From positions 831,297-895,296 of the forward strand of contig NZ_JAKRWM010000001.1 in the NCBI RefSeq assembly GCF_022352055.1: 64,000 nucleotides of DNA, read 5' to 3'. Under the pieces are notes generated by a model, which saw only the letters and a program-made list of their open reading frames with translations, searched no databases and was not told where the DNA came from. Of the stretch, positions 15,847-25,409 are shown piece by piece. Position 1 is the first letter of the stretch. Each line of letters opens with the position of its first letter. A program made the position numbers and the translations under genes. This DNA comes from Cohnella mopanensis (GTDB taxonomy: Bacteria > Bacillota > Bacilli > Paenibacillales > Paenibacillaceae).

Positions 15847-17202
15847 TTATAAAACCGGAAATATAATTGTAATCATTGTCCCTTTTAACTGGCCGTTACG
15901 GCTCGTTACCCCAATTTCCCCATCATGCAACTCCACAATTCGTTTTACAATCGATAGTCCGATTCCACTGCCACCTTCAGATCGATCTCGAGACTTGTCA
16001 ATCTTATAAAATGGCTTGAAGATGTGCTCCATTTCTTCTTCAGATATGCCCGAACCGCTATCGGTAATAGAAACTCTAACATCCATAGAGCTTTGATCTG
16101 CTGTTATTCGGATGAGACCGCCCTCGGGTGTAAACTTAATCGCATTGCCCAGAAGGTTAGTCCATAATTGATATAATTTATCTTCGTCAGCATGAATTGT
16201 AATTTCATTAGCGTCAAATTCGATTTCTTGATTTTTGGCATTCCATTGAGGTTCAGAAGCAACTATGACTTGACGCAATTGATGATCCAATCGAAATACG
16301 GTGATACTAAGTTTCAAGTGTTCTTGTTCAAGCGAGGATAATTGAAGTAGATTGGAGCTTAACCTTGATAAGCGATCTGCCTCCTCTTCGATGATTGCCA
16401 ACATTTCCAGTTTGGTCGCTTCATCCATTTTTTTATATCTAATGGCTTGCGTAAAACCCTTAATGGACGTTAAAGGCGATTGAATTTCGTGTGAGACGTC
16501 AGAAACAAATTGTTTCCGATTCGCCTCCAATGTCCCGAGTTCATGTGCCATAAGGTTAAAGCTATTCGCTAGTTGCCCGATCTCATCTTTGCTTTTAATT
16601 CTAACTTGAATGTCGAAAATGCCTTTGGCCATTTGACGAGTCGCTTTAGTGAGCAATTGGAGAGGTCGAACAAGATAGCGTGCTGCAAGAAGGATTATCA
16701 GACTTCCAATTAATAAAACCAAAATAAGCGTTGTCCTAATAATGGAAGCAAAAGGAATATCCTCAATTTCAGGAGCGATAAATAGAGCGTACCGATTACC
16801 GTCAACTTCAAAGGGGAGACCAGCGAGCAATGGGTGTTTATGCTCTCCAATATGTTGATATACGCCACCGTTCAAAACTTTTTGTAACACTTCAGACCCG
16901 ATATGGAGCCTGGATACTTCGTCCGGGTCGACATGATGAAGAAGATTACCGTCCTGATCGAACATGAGAATAGAATATGTAGGTAATGCCGTTACTCCCT
17001 CCATCAAAGTGCTTCGATTTTCAGCAGCTGATGCTGTGTAAGACTGTATTATTTTTTTACCACCGTCAATGAGATTTTGCAGAACTACATTTTGAACTTT
17101 ATCCGCATAAAATCGACTTACGAGCAAAGAAGTTAAGAGGAGGCTTACGAACACAGCAGCAATAAAAACAAGAATAACTCGTACATAGAGTGATTTGATC
17201 AC
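15847..17202 (-). CDS. HAMP-containing sensor histidine kinase of the RND locus
   Basis: Kinase of 451 residues: helix near residues 8-30, an extracytoplasmic sensor, a second helix (TLILVLLIGSLIILLAARYL), HAMP, then the H box SHEIQSPLTSIKGF, N box LWTNLLGNAIKFTPEGG, and G boxes DSGSGIS and GSGIGLSIV. All catalytic residues are present. Its start overlaps the regulator stop by four bases (ATGA). The 80-base gap to the RND gene holds a separate promoter. The pump next door suggests it senses an envelope-active compound. Confidence 0.93.
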   Translation of the reverse strand: MIKSLYVRVILVFIAAVFVSLLLTSLLVSRFYADKVQNVVLQNLIDGGKKIIQSYTASAAENRSTLMEGVTALPTYSILMFDQDGNLLHHVDPDEVSRLHIGSEVLQKVLNGGVYQHIGEHKHPLLAGLPFEVDGNRYALFIAPEIEDIPFASIIRTTLILVLLIGSLIILLAARYLVRPLQLLTKATRQMAKGIFDIQVRIKSKDEIGQLANSFNLMAHELGTLEANRKQFVSDVSHEIQSPLTSIKGFTQAIRYKKMDEATKLEMLAIIEEEADRLSRLSSNLLQLSSLEQEHLKLSITVFRLDHQLRQVIVASEPQWNAKNQEIEFDANEITIHADEDKLYQLWTNLLGNAIKFTPEGGLIRITADQSSMDVRVSITDSGSGISEEEMEHIFKPFYKIDKSRDRSEGGSGIGLSIVKRIVELHDGEIGVTSRNGQLKGTMITIIFPVL

Positions 17203-17879
17203 CGATAAACCTCCAGTCGATAACCTAGACCTCTTAAGGTTATAATTTTGAAATCTTCCTCATATGCACCGAATCGATCCCTAAGCCGTTTGACGTGCGT
17301 ATCAACCGCTCTTTCATCCCCTTCGTAATCATGTCCCCAAATCTCTTGAATTAATTCATCTCGAGTATGTAGCTTACCAGGATAACTTGCGAGTGCTGCC
17401 AATAATTCGAATTCTTTTAGTGGAATTGATTCACTGCATCCCGTATCCTTGTAACGGACCTGGTAACTCAACTTATCGAGCGAGATGCCCCCTAAATTAA
17501 TGACTTCAGAAGCAGAAATTTTGTAGCGTTTTAGAAGGGCTTTTACCCGCAAGACCAACTCCATTGGCTCGAATGGTTTGATCAGATAATCATCTGTTCC
17601 TAGTTGGAAACCTTTAATACGATCCATCGGTTCGCTTCTTGCCGACATCATAAGAATAGGTTTGTCTCCAGCTTCCCTTACCCGTCGACAGAACTCCCAA
17701 CCGTCCATTTGCGGCATCATAAGGTCTAAAACGATAAGATCTATCGGATGATTGTTAACATAGGTCCAAGCCTCTGCACCATTCGCTTTTTCAATCACTT
17801 CTAAGCCCTCATCTTCCAGATAAAAACGAACCAATTTACGAATATGCTGGTCGTCGTCAACCACCATTACGATTGTCAT
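17199..17879 (-). CDS. OmpR-family response regulator of the RND locus
   Basis: Regulator of 226 residues. Receiver domain with VVDDDQHIRK, the phospho-Asp in LIVLDLMMPQMDGWE and Lys in ILMMSARSEP-IKPFEP, then a winged helix ending KIITLRGLGYRLEVYR. The start is fixed by AGGAG nine bases before the ATG. First gene of the pair with the kinase. The duplicated box in front of this gene and of the RND gene is its most likely binding site (inference). Confidence 0.93.
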   Translation of the reverse strand: MTIVMVVDDDQHIRKLVRFYLEDEGLEVIEKANGAEAWTYVNNHPIDLIVLDLMMPQMDGWEFCRRVREAGDKPILMMSARSEPMDRIKGFQLGTDDYLIKPFEPMELVLRVKALLKRYKISASEVINLGGISLDKLSYQVRYKDTGCSESIPLKEFELLAALASYPGKLHTRDELIQEIWGHDYEGDERAVDTHVKRLRDRFGAYEEDFKIITLRGLGYRLEVYR

Positions 17880-17914
17880 GTTGTCTCTCCTGTCTTATTC
17901 AACAAATTACTGGA

Positions 17915-17947
17915 ATTATAGTACCCCATTTTGTACGCAGTGTGTAT
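17915..17947 (-). promoter_or_regulatory. RR-HK promoter with shared regulator box
   Basis: Minus strand: box ATACACACTGCGTACAAA, nine bases, then a consensus -10 TATAAT, about 36 bases before the regulator ATG. No -35 box is visible, as expected for an activator-dependent promoter. Confidence 0.7.
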
Positions 17948-17982
17948 GAGTTAGGACGTTTAAATGTTCCTGGATATAAAAA

Positions 17983-18005
17983 CAAACCGCGATCTACGCG
18001 GTTTG
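17983..18005 (-). terminator. Terminator of the AraC gene
   Basis: CAAACCGCG-atcta-CGCGGTTTG, perfect nine-base stem, ten bases after the AraC stop. Confidence 0.85.
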
Positions 18006-18015
18006 CCCAAGCAAA

Positions 18016-18789
18016 TTATATATGGGACATATATTCAAACGCCGTTGTTCCATATACGCTTTTAAAATGTTTGTTTAGATGGGTTAAATCCACAAAACCA
18101 CATTCAGCTACTGCTGAATAAATATCTTTATTTTTTTCGATTAACTGCTTTGCACGTTCGATTTTGCAGTTAAGAAAGTATTGGTAGGGTGAAATTCCAG
18201 TATTGGCCTTGAAAAATCGGATAAACTGAAATTTCGATAAATGAAGCTCTTTACTGATCTCGTCAAGATTATGTACATGTTCAAAGTTGGCATGAAGCAT
18301 TTCCTTAGCTTTTCTAATTAGAGCGTTATCTTTCTTGTCGTCTATAGAAAGATTGGTTTGAATAAGGCTATCCGTGAGGGATAAGAGCAATTCATTGCAC
18401 AGCGCCTCGTCTTTATCGCTTAGAATGGCATGAGAAAGACTTAAAATTCTTTGTTCAAGCCCATTATCATACACAATAGGATTTGAAAAACGTACGATAT
18501 CCTTTTTCTCGATAACCTCTAAAAGCAGTTGTGGCTCAATATATAGCATGACATAATCAAGGCCTGACTTATCATGCGCCATTCCGTCATGGGCCTGTTC
18601 TGGATTAAAAAGCATAACTCCATTAGGATAGGATAATTGTAGACTGCCATCCAAGTTATAATGCTGAATGCCTCGTAATGTTACGCCTATTGCATACTCC
18701 TTGTGAGAGTGCTTCTTATACGTAAAATCAGTCATACTTGCGGACAACGCAGTAATACCTGCCTTTTTTTTATAGATAAATTTGTTCAT
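18016..18789 (-). CDS. AraC-family regulator, likely of the LysE exporter
   Basis: Regulator of ~257 residues with a cupin-type sensor domain at the N-terminus (HSHKEYAIGVTLRG, FNPEQAHDG) and two HTH motifs at the C-terminus (LDEISKELHLSKFQFIRFFK and YSAVAECGFVDLTHLNKHFK). The ATG at 18789 follows GAGGTG by six bases; the upstream GTG overlaps that site. It lies 16 bases after the LysE exporter, and such pairs usually mean that the regulator senses the exported amino acid or analogue. Confidence 0.88.
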   Translation of the reverse strand: MNKFIYKKKAGITALSASMTDFTYKKHSHKEYAIGVTLRGIQHYNLDGSLQLSYPNGVMLFNPEQAHDGMAHDKSGLDYVMLYIEPQLLLEVIEKKDIVRFSNPIVYDNGLEQRILSLSHAILSDKDEALCNELLLSLTDSLIQTNLSIDDKKDNALIRKAKEMLHANFEHVHNLDEISKELHLSKFQFIRFFKANTGISPYQYFLNCKIERAKQLIEKNKDIYSAVAECGFVDLTHLNKHFKSVYGTTAFEYMSHI

Positions 18790-18814
18790 TCCATTCACCT
18801 CTTAATAAGCTGAC

Positions 18815-19390
18815 CTATGTCCATATCATGATTGCAGCATAAATTAAAGCTAAGGCCATTATTACATTAACAGTCTTATTATGCTTTTGTAAAAACTCCT
18901 TGAAGATTGAACCGAATAGAACCCACGTAGTAAAAGCTGAAAATCCAATCAGAGTTATCGCTATAATGCTTAACGTCACAGCACAGATCGCGTTATAGTA
19001 GGGCATAATAAAACTTGGAATTACAGTCATTGCAAAGAGTAATACCTTTGGATTTAAAAACTGCATAAGGAAACCCGACATAAAAGTAGCAGTCTGGTTT
19101 ACATTAGGGTTTGATTTATCCATTTTGTAAATTCGATAAGCGAGATAGAACATATAAATACTCCCGATTATCTGCATCACAATTAATATTTTCGGTATGA
19201 ACGTTATAAGTATCGTATTCAACATAGCAGAAATAACAAGTAATAAAGCAAAACCAGTCGTTGCTCCATACGTATATTTCATTGTCTTTTTTGCCCCATA
19301 ATTTTGCACGGTGGACAATATGACGATATTAGTGGGTCCCGGTGTAAATGTAGCAATCATACAGTAAATAAAAAAAGATGTAATATCCAT
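18815..19390 (-). CDS. LysE/RhtB-family amino acid exporter
   Basis: Integral membrane protein of 191 residues with six hydrophobic segments. The family signature TFTPGPTNIVILS is at the N-terminus, and GFLMQFLNPKVLLF in the middle carries the conserved NPK. GGGAG before the ATG supports the start. Exporters of this family remove lysine, homoserine, threonine, leucine or similar compounds; which one cannot be read from the sequence. Probably co-transcribed with the AraC regulator that follows. Confidence 0.92.
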   Translation of the reverse strand: MDITSFFIYCMIATFTPGPTNIVILSTVQNYGAKKTMKYTYGATTGFALLLVISAMLNTILITFIPKILIVMQIIGSIYMFYLAYRIYKMDKSNPNVNQTATFMSGFLMQFLNPKVLLFAMTVIPSFIMPYYNAICAVTLSIIAITLIGFSAFTTWVLFGSIFKEFLQKHNKTVNVIMALALIYAAIMIWT

Positions 19391-19452
19391 GAGAATGCTC
19401 CCTTCAAGCTCTTCTCATAGCCTACATCTTATAATGAAATGCCTATAGTATA

Positions 19453-20601
19453 TTATTGCATATTTTTCGCAGTGCGGATCAATCTGAACAATTGCTTCAC
19501 CGTGCGTCTTAGATTTGACCTTACTTCTTCAGGTTCCATTGCCTGTTCGAGCGTCATGGGGCCGCTTACTACAGGGAAATAGGAGGTAACGCCCCGTTCA
19601 TTCAGCAATGAAGCCTCCTTCGTAACTCCTCCGGCAAGGGCAATTACCGGAACTCCCTTCTTGCGCGCAAGCTGAGAAATTCCATATGGCGCTTTCCCCA
19701 TTGACGTTTGCCCGTCCAACCTGCCTTCTCCCGTAATGACCAGATCTGCCTCAGACAACTTCTCTTCGACGCGGGCATATTCCAGAACAATCTCAATGCC
19801 CGGTTTAAGGTCCCCCTGCAAAAAGCCTACAAAAGCCGCTCCCAGCCCCCCCGCGGCTCCCGCTCCTGGAATGCGATGAATCGGTTTGCCGAGCGTCCGA
19901 TGTACGACTTCGGCAAACCTAATCATGCCTATGTCCAAAGTCTTTATCATTTCGGGGTCAGCTCCCTTTTGAGCCGCAAAAACGTAGGCTGCTCCATCCG
20001 GTCCATATAGCGGATTATGGACATCGCAAGCAATTTTGAAAGTACATTGCTCAAGATTCAGGCAAACATTCGTATTCTCGATACGGTGAACGCGAAGTAA
20101 AGCCTCACCGCCTTGACCTACGTCATTTCCATCTTCGTCAATAAATCGGTAACCGAGGGCTTGAAGCATTCCGATCCCAACATCGTTCGTTGCGCTACCA
20201 CCAAGCCCAATAATAAATTCCCTGCAGCCTTGTCCGTACGCATCAATAATGAGTTCGCCTACCCCTAATGTCGTGGTGCGGAGCGGATTTCTCTGTGCAA
20301 GGTTAACAAGCGGCAGTCCGCATGCGGAAGCCACTTCAATAACCGCCGTTTTACCGTCCCCCAAAATACCGTAGGTTGCTTGAACAGGTTGCCCAAGCGG
20401 TCCCGTAACCTGAAGATTTCTTAGCTGCCCTCCAGTTGCCAATACAAGTGCTTCAACCGTTCCTTCCCCGCCGTCGGCGAGCGGAATGGTGACCACATTT
20501 GCGTCCGGGTAAACGTCTTGAATGCTCAAAGCTATTTCCTTGCCCGCTTCCAATGACGAGATACTTCCTTTAAACGAATCGATAGCTATGATAACCTTCA
20601 T
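19453..20601 (-). CDS. glxK: Glycerate kinase (GlxK/GarK type I)
   Basis: Enzyme of ~382 residues phosphorylating D-glycerate to a phosphoglycerate. Signature stretches are MKVIIAIDSFKGSISS, PLADGGEGTVEAL, GLGGSATNDVGIG, GAGAAGGLGAA and VITGEGRLDGQT. The frame extends 27 codons further upstream, but the ATG at 20601 has GGGGGAAA in front and matches the family start. It follows the CdaR-type regulator on the same strand, the standard link between glycerate/glucarate use and CdaR. Confidence 0.95.
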   Translation of the reverse strand: MKVIIAIDSFKGSISSLEAGKEIALSIQDVYPDANVVTIPLADGGEGTVEALVLATGGQLRNLQVTGPLGQPVQATYGILGDGKTAVIEVASACGLPLVNLAQRNPLRTTTLGVGELIIDAYGQGCREFIIGLGGSATNDVGIGMLQALGYRFIDEDGNDVGQGGEALLRVHRIENTNVCLNLEQCTFKIACDVHNPLYGPDGAAYVFAAQKGADPEMIKTLDIGMIRFAEVVHRTLGKPIHRIPGAGAAGGLGAAFVGFLQGDLKPGIEIVLEYARVEEKLSEADLVITGEGRLDGQTSMGKAPYGISQLARKKGVPVIALAGGVTKEASLLNERGVTSYFPVVSGPMTLEQAMEPEEVRSNLRRTVKQLFRLIRTAKNMQ

Positions 20602-20726
20602 TATATTTCCCCCTTCGGAATTTAAGCTGATAGCTCCATTATAAGAAAATGGAATCGAAAAGGGGAATATGCCTCGTACCAAATCTAGAACTTGATTTTT
20701 AGTTCAGGTACCAATGTCACCCCTTT

Positions 20727-21824
20727 TCAACAATGACTATCCTGGATCAAGAGAGCAGCATATAAGCTAACGGAATCGATGAATTGTCTAGGATCAAGCC
20801 CTGTTTTTTCCTTGATTTTATCCAACCGGTATTGGATGGTATTCTTGTGTACATACAAAGCGGAGGCAGTATCCTTAAGCGACAGTTGATGTTGAAAATA
20901 AGTTTTGAGGAACATCTTTTCCTCCTCAGTGAGCTCCTCCAACATCCTGGTTGCGAAATCTTGTTTTACCCCTTTATCGATCGAGGACAGAAGCATTCCT
21001 AACTCGAACGAAGTATATTCACATATCCCTTTCCCTTCTGAGATCGCGTGTTGTAAAGCTAGGTGTGCGTTTCGGTAAGACAGCGCCAAATCTCTCCATG
21101 CGGCTATACTACCAATTCCCACCGCGATCTTATTCAAACGGACCGTGTCATTTGCTTTTATTTTCTCGACGATGGTACTATATCGTGATTGTTCGAGAAT
21201 CGCCACGTATTGATTTGGAAGCAGATAAGTATACAGCCTAATGTTCCATTGTCTTATCATATCTTGCATGGAATAAGTATAGACGGAACGGTTTTGCTCT
21301 TGACCCCTATCCTCGAGAACAATGACAAATGCTTTTTCCTTGGGATCTAGACCGAGCTTCTGTAGGGCATACAACCAATCGCGTCCACTATCCACCATTT
21401 CTCCAAATACCAGCATCCGTGTTACAGCCGAGCAAAGCTCTTCAAGCGATTGGGCTTCAAGACTCAACATCTGTTCCCTAATCAGAACTTCAGTAATTTT
21501 CGTAAGAAGAAACCCTAACGAACGGCAGTCCTCCGGGTCCCCCGAAATGCCAATAACCCCGATCCTCCGACCGTCGATAATAACCGGATAATTGATGCCC
21601 AGTCGTGAACCAATATAAGCTTCTGATGATGTTACTTCAATCGATTGACCTTCCCCATACACCTGCCAGCCAGCTTGATGAAATGTGCCTACACGCTGCT
21701 TGTCGGTACTTGCAATCATTAATCCTTCCGGATTCATGAAGTTTACGTCATGGTGAATCACTTCTTTGGCAGCTTCAACAATGGCCTGAGCTAGTGTTTC
21801 GCTTATCCGAAACAAAGGTTGCAT
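20727..21824 (-). CDS. cdaR: CdaR-family sugar diacid/glycerate regulator
   Basis: Regulator of ~365 residues. The N-terminal diacid recognition domain (NFMNPEGLMIASTDKQRVGTF, later GVIGISGDPEDCR) is followed by a PucR-type C-terminal HTH (LKDTASALYVHKNTIQYRLD). The ATG at 21824 is preceded by GGAGG at seven bases; the longer frame upstream lacks a site. It probably activates the glycerate kinase downstream. The AEC carrier upstream ends in its own terminator, so the regulator has a separate promoter. Confidence 0.93.
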   Translation of the reverse strand: MQPLFRISETLAQAIVEAAKEVIHHDVNFMNPEGLMIASTDKQRVGTFHQAGWQVYGEGQSIEVTSSEAYIGSRLGINYPVIIDGRRIGVIGISGDPEDCRSLGFLLTKITEVLIREQMLSLEAQSLEELCSAVTRMLVFGEMVDSGRDWLYALQKLGLDPKEKAFVIVLEDRGQEQNRSVYTYSMQDMIRQWNIRLYTYLLPNQYVAILEQSRYSTIVEKIKANDTVRLNKIAVGIGSIAAWRDLALSYRNAHLALQHAISEGKGICEYTSFELGMLLSSIDKGVKQDFATRMLEELTEEEKMFLKTYFQHQLSLKDTASALYVHKNTIQYRLDKIKEKTGLDPRQFIDSVSLYAALLIQDSHC

Positions 21825-21873
21825 ATTTTGGCCTCCTGGCGAATGATTGATATACACTGTTGGGTGGAAAAAA

Positions 21874-21901
21874 AGGGGAAACCCCAAATCCGGTTTCCCC
21901 T
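21874..21901 (-). terminator. Terminator of the AEC carrier gene
   Basis: AGGGGAAACC / GGTTTCCCCT, ten-base stem followed by a run of eight T on the minus strand, 22 bases after the stop at 21924. Confidence 0.9.
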
Positions 21902-21923
21902 CCTGTCTTCCTTACCTATTCTG

Positions 21924-22838
21924 TTACATCTGCATGATCATAAGAAGAACCGTCATCACCACGAGGCTAACCAAGATAGAGAGCGAGCCGGTGAGACTGG
22001 ATAACGCAGGGTCTCCCTTGCATTTTTCCGTAAACACCGGAGATAGATTCGAGATCGGCGAGAACGAGACAAGGACAAGTGCCTGCCGAATTTCCTGAGA
22101 GAACGGCATAAGGAAATAGAACACCGCCGCAAAAGCCCCCGCGCAGAGAAACCTAACGGATAACGTGAGAGCAACCTGCTTTACGTACTTGCGTTCGAAT
22201 TTAATTTCGAACATCATTCCGATCATCAGCATGGACAGAAAGCCATTCGCAGCGCCGATCGTGGAAGAAACCGAAACGACCTCTGACGGCATGCCCACAT
22301 GCAGCATTGCAAATAGGAGCATCAGCATGTAGGTGACAAACGGTACGGAGGAAAACAGCTTTCTCAGCATTCCCATAACGCTGCTTTTTTCCCCTGAGCT
22401 TAATACGTTCGAAGTCACCACATACGAACCGCTTGTGCACATGATTGCGTTGCCCGCATCGAACAAGCTAGTGACCACAATACCGGAAGGGCCGAGAAAA
22501 CTTTGAACATAAGGCATGGTGAAGGAACCGATGCTGTACCCCGGCCAATTCAGCATATAAAACGCCCTAGTGCTATTATCTTCTCTCCGAGAGGCCCAGT
22601 ACCCAAGCAGCAGCATAAGCACGTTACATCCTAGGCCCAGCAGCACGATGAATAACAGCGTAGCCTGCATGTCATGAGCTGCAAAACTGGTTACAACAGC
22701 GGCGGGAAGTGTAACGTTCAGTACGATTTTGGAAATGAGCTTATAATCCGTCGGCGCGACTAATCCAATTCGCTTTAACATAAAGCCAAGAATAATGATA
22801 AAAATATACGCACTAGCCTTTACCAGAACCGGAATCAA
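21924..22838 (-). CDS. AEC-family (auxin efflux carrier) permease
   Basis: Membrane protein of 304 residues with about ten helices: IFIIILGFMLKRIGLV at the N-terminus, and LLGLGCNVLMLLLG and FSPISNLSPVFTEKCKG later. The latter is unlike the canonical substrate motif, so the substrate is open; bacterial members move dicarboxylates, malonate or similar acids. The start is TTG two bases after the alpha-glucosidase stop, with only a weak AGG, so translation is probably coupled. Its place between sugar genes and glycerate kinase suggests an organic acid. Confidence 0.85.
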   Translation of the reverse strand: MIPVLVKASAYIFIIILGFMLKRIGLVAPTDYKLISKIVLNVTLPAAVVTSFAAHDMQATLLFIVLLGLGCNVLMLLLGYWASRREDNSTRAFYMLNWPGYSIGSFTMPYVQSFLGPSGIVVTSLFDAGNAIMCTSGSYVVTSNVLSSGEKSSVMGMLRKLFSSVPFVTYMLMLLFAMLHVGMPSEVVSVSSTIGAANGFLSMLMIGMMFEIKFERKYVKQVALTLSVRFLCAGAFAAVFYFLMPFSQEIRQALVLVSFSPISNLSPVFTEKCKGDPALSSLTGSLSILVSLVVMTVLLMIMQM

Positions 22839-22840
22839 AC

Positions 22841-24535
22841 CTAAACCAGACGATAGACTCGCGCTTCATATGGGCGTAGCGTAATAGTCGCAATCTCTTC
22901 TTTCGTATCCACCGTGTAGTTGCTAATAAGTAGCTCTTTGCTCGAAAACGGAATATGCCGTGGGAGCTCAAACACAGGCAACTGATCCGAAAAATTGCAA
23001 ATGACGACCAATTGCTCCTCTCCTAACGTTCTGGTGAAAGCATAAATCTGTTCATTCTCATCCATTAAAATATCATACGTACCATATACGATTATTCCAT
23101 GCTCCTTACGGAGCTGAATTAATTTCCTATAGTAATGATAGATTGAATCCGGGTCTTTCCTATCCCGCTCTACGTTGATTTCCTTGTGATTCTCATGAAC
23201 CCCAATCCAAGGAGTACCCTCCGTAAATCCGGCATTGTGGCCATCCGTCCATTGTACAGGAGTGCGGCCATTGTCCCGGCTTCGCTGGTAGATGCTCTCC
23301 ATCATCTCCGGATGGCTTAACTGCTCGCCTCCGACAAAATCGCGATACGCATTTACCGTCTGAATGTCCCGGTAATCCGATAGATTGTCGAATCGGACAT
23401 TGGTCATGCCGATTTCTTCTCCTTGATAGATGTAAGGAGTGCCTTGCAGCATGTGCAGGCAAGTGGCCAGCATTTTCGCAGAAATCGTGCGATATTCAGG
23501 ACTATCATTACCAAAGCGAGATACCGCTCGCGGCTGATCGTGATTGCTCCAATAAAGACTGTTCCAGCCGTCTTCCCTAAGTCCGTACTGCCAGCGACTC
23601 AGAATGGTTTTCAGCTCCGTCAGCTTCCATGGCTCAGGCGACCACTTACCTAGCTTCCCGTCCCCGAGGAAAACATGCTCGAAGTGAAACACCATGTTCA
23701 ATTCGTTCCGATTCGCTCCCGTATACAGCTTGGCCTGCTCCACATTAACGCCTAACGTTTCGCCAACCGTGATAATATCGTATTTGGACAGCACCTCACG
23801 GTTCATTTCCTGCAAGTAATCATGGATTTTGGGGCCGTCGCAGTAGAGAGGAACGCCGTCGCCATACTTAAAGCCTTCTCTTACTTTGCCATCAGGCAGC
23901 CCTTCTGTTTTGGAAAGCATATTGATAACATCCATACGGAAGCCGTCAACGCCCTTATCAAGCCAGAAGGTCATCAGATCATACACTTCCCCACGAAGCG
24001 CTGGATTTTCCCAATTTAAATCAGGCTGCTTCTTGGAGTATATGTGCAAATAATACTCGCCGGAATTCTCGTCGTACTCCCATGCCGAGCCGCCGAAGCG
24101 GGAGCCCCAATTGTTAGGCTCGCTGCCATCTTCCTTACCCGGATGCCACATATAGTAATCGCGATAGGCATTGTCTTTAGATTTCTTGGCCTCAATGAAC
24201 CAAGGATGCTCGTCCGAAGAGTGGTTAACGACCAAGTCCAGCATGATTTTGATGCCTCTTAGGTGCGCTTCGTGAAGCAGTTCATCAAAATCCTGCATCG
24301 TGCCGAATTCATCCATAATATCTCTATAATCGCTAATATCGTAGCCGTTATCGTCGTTCGGCGATTTATTAATCGGACTCAGCCAGATCACATCAATGCC
24401 AAGTTCCCGAAGGTAGTCTAGCTTGAGGATGACACCTTGCAAATCTCCTACTCCGTCTCCATTACTGTCCATGAAGCTTCTTGGATATATCTGATACACA
24501 ACCGCTTCTTTCCACCATTTTCGATCCATTTCCAT
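22841..24535 (-). CDS. Alpha-glucosidase / oligo-1,6-glucosidase (GH13)
   Basis: Cytoplasmic GH13 enzyme of ~564 residues hydrolysing short alpha-glucosides. All four conserved regions are present: DLVVNHSSDEH, GFRMDVINM (nucleophile Asp, about residue 205), TVGETLG (acid/base Glu) and SNHDQPR (transition-state Asp). The VINM variant after the nucleophile and the QPDLNWENP block fit the oligo-1,6-glucosidase/trehalose-6-phosphate hydrolase subgroup. Two ATGs (24535 and 24529) share the GAGGAG site; I give the first. It is the last enzyme of the ABC sugar operon and degrades what that importer brings in. Confidence 0.93.
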   Translation of the reverse strand: MEMDRKWWKEAVVYQIYPRSFMDSNGDGVGDLQGVILKLDYLRELGIDVIWLSPINKSPNDDNGYDISDYRDIMDEFGTMQDFDELLHEAHLRGIKIMLDLVVNHSSDEHPWFIEAKKSKDNAYRDYYMWHPGKEDGSEPNNWGSRFGGSAWEYDENSGEYYLHIYSKKQPDLNWENPALRGEVYDLMTFWLDKGVDGFRMDVINMLSKTEGLPDGKVREGFKYGDGVPLYCDGPKIHDYLQEMNREVLSKYDIITVGETLGVNVEQAKLYTGANRNELNMVFHFEHVFLGDGKLGKWSPEPWKLTELKTILSRWQYGLREDGWNSLYWSNHDQPRAVSRFGNDSPEYRTISAKMLATCLHMLQGTPYIYQGEEIGMTNVRFDNLSDYRDIQTVNAYRDFVGGEQLSHPEMMESIYQRSRDNGRTPVQWTDGHNAGFTEGTPWIGVHENHKEINVERDRKDPDSIYHYYRKLIQLRKEHGIIVYGTYDILMDENEQIYAFTRTLGEEQLVVICNFSDQLPVFELPRHIPFSSKELLISNYTVDTKEEIATITLRPYEARVYRLV

Positions 24536-24578
24536 CTGGCTCCTCTCCAAGCTGTTTTCTCTATTTCTCTCTATAGTC

Positions 24579-25409
24579 CTAGCCTTTTACCGCACCCGCC
24601 GTAATGCCTTGAATAATGTATCTTTGCATGAGCAGGAAAAATACAACAATCGGGATTACTGCCAGCGTCATCGCTGCTAAAGCTAAATGCCATTGATTCA
24701 TATATTCTCCGAAATAAATGTAGGAAGCTAACGGGATCGTCTGAACCGCCTTCGAATTGAGTACGATGTAAGGCAGCAGGAAGTCATTCCAAATCCATAA
24801 CGAATGCAGGATCGCGATCGTTACCGTAATCGGAGTAAGCAGCGGAAGCAGAATCCGGAAAAAAACACCGAACACACCGCTGCCGTCGATCGTTGCCGCT
24901 TCTTCCAGCTCGACGGGCACGCCTTTAATAAACCCGTGATACAGAAATAGCGCCAGCGGGATGCCGAATCCCCAATACATCGTAATAATACCGGGCAAGT
25001 TATTGATCATCATAAAGTCTTTAGCCACCATGAGCAGTGGGATCATCATCGTTTGAAAAGGAATAACCATCGCGGACAAAATACCTAGGAAAATAATATT
25101 GCTCATTTTGCCGGGACGACGAACGAGCTGATAGGCCGCAGCCGAGCTAAACAATAAAATGCCAAGCACACTGAGTACCGTAATAATAAGTGAGTTCGCG
25201 AACACGGTAGGAAACTTCATTTCCTGCCACACCGTCACAAAATTGCTTAACTGAAACCGCTCAGGTAACGAAGAAGCGGAGGTCAAGATTTCATCGTACC
25301 GTTTGAACGCATTAATAAACACGAGATAAAGCGGAACAAGGAACAGGAGCCCGAGCGCGATCATGAATAGCTCTAGAAGAAGCTTCCCGCTGCCATAACG
25401 GTCCTTCAT
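24579..25409 (-). CDS. Carbohydrate ABC transporter permease (MalG-like)
   Basis: Six-helix inner-membrane subunit of 276 residues with the binding-protein-dependent permease EAA loop, here ELEEAATIDGSGVFGVFFRI, which docks the ATPase. No ATPase gene is in the operon, so a shared MsmX-type ATPase elsewhere is expected, as usual for CUT1 importers of Firmicutes. The ATG overlaps the stop of the other permease by one base (TAATG), and AGGAGG lies in the end of that gene. Confidence 0.93.
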   Translation of the reverse strand: MKDRYGSGKLLLELFMIALGLLFLVPLYLVFINAFKRYDEILTSASSLPERFQLSNFVTVWQEMKFPTVFANSLIITVLSVLGILLFSSAAAYQLVRRPGKMSNIIFLGILSAMVIPFQTMMIPLLMVAKDFMMINNLPGIITMYWGFGIPLALFLYHGFIKGVPVELEEAATIDGSGVFGVFFRILLPLLTPITVTIAILHSLWIWNDFLLPYIVLNSKAVQTIPLASYIYFGEYMNQWHLALAAMTLAVIPIVVFFLLMQRYIIQGITAGAVKG

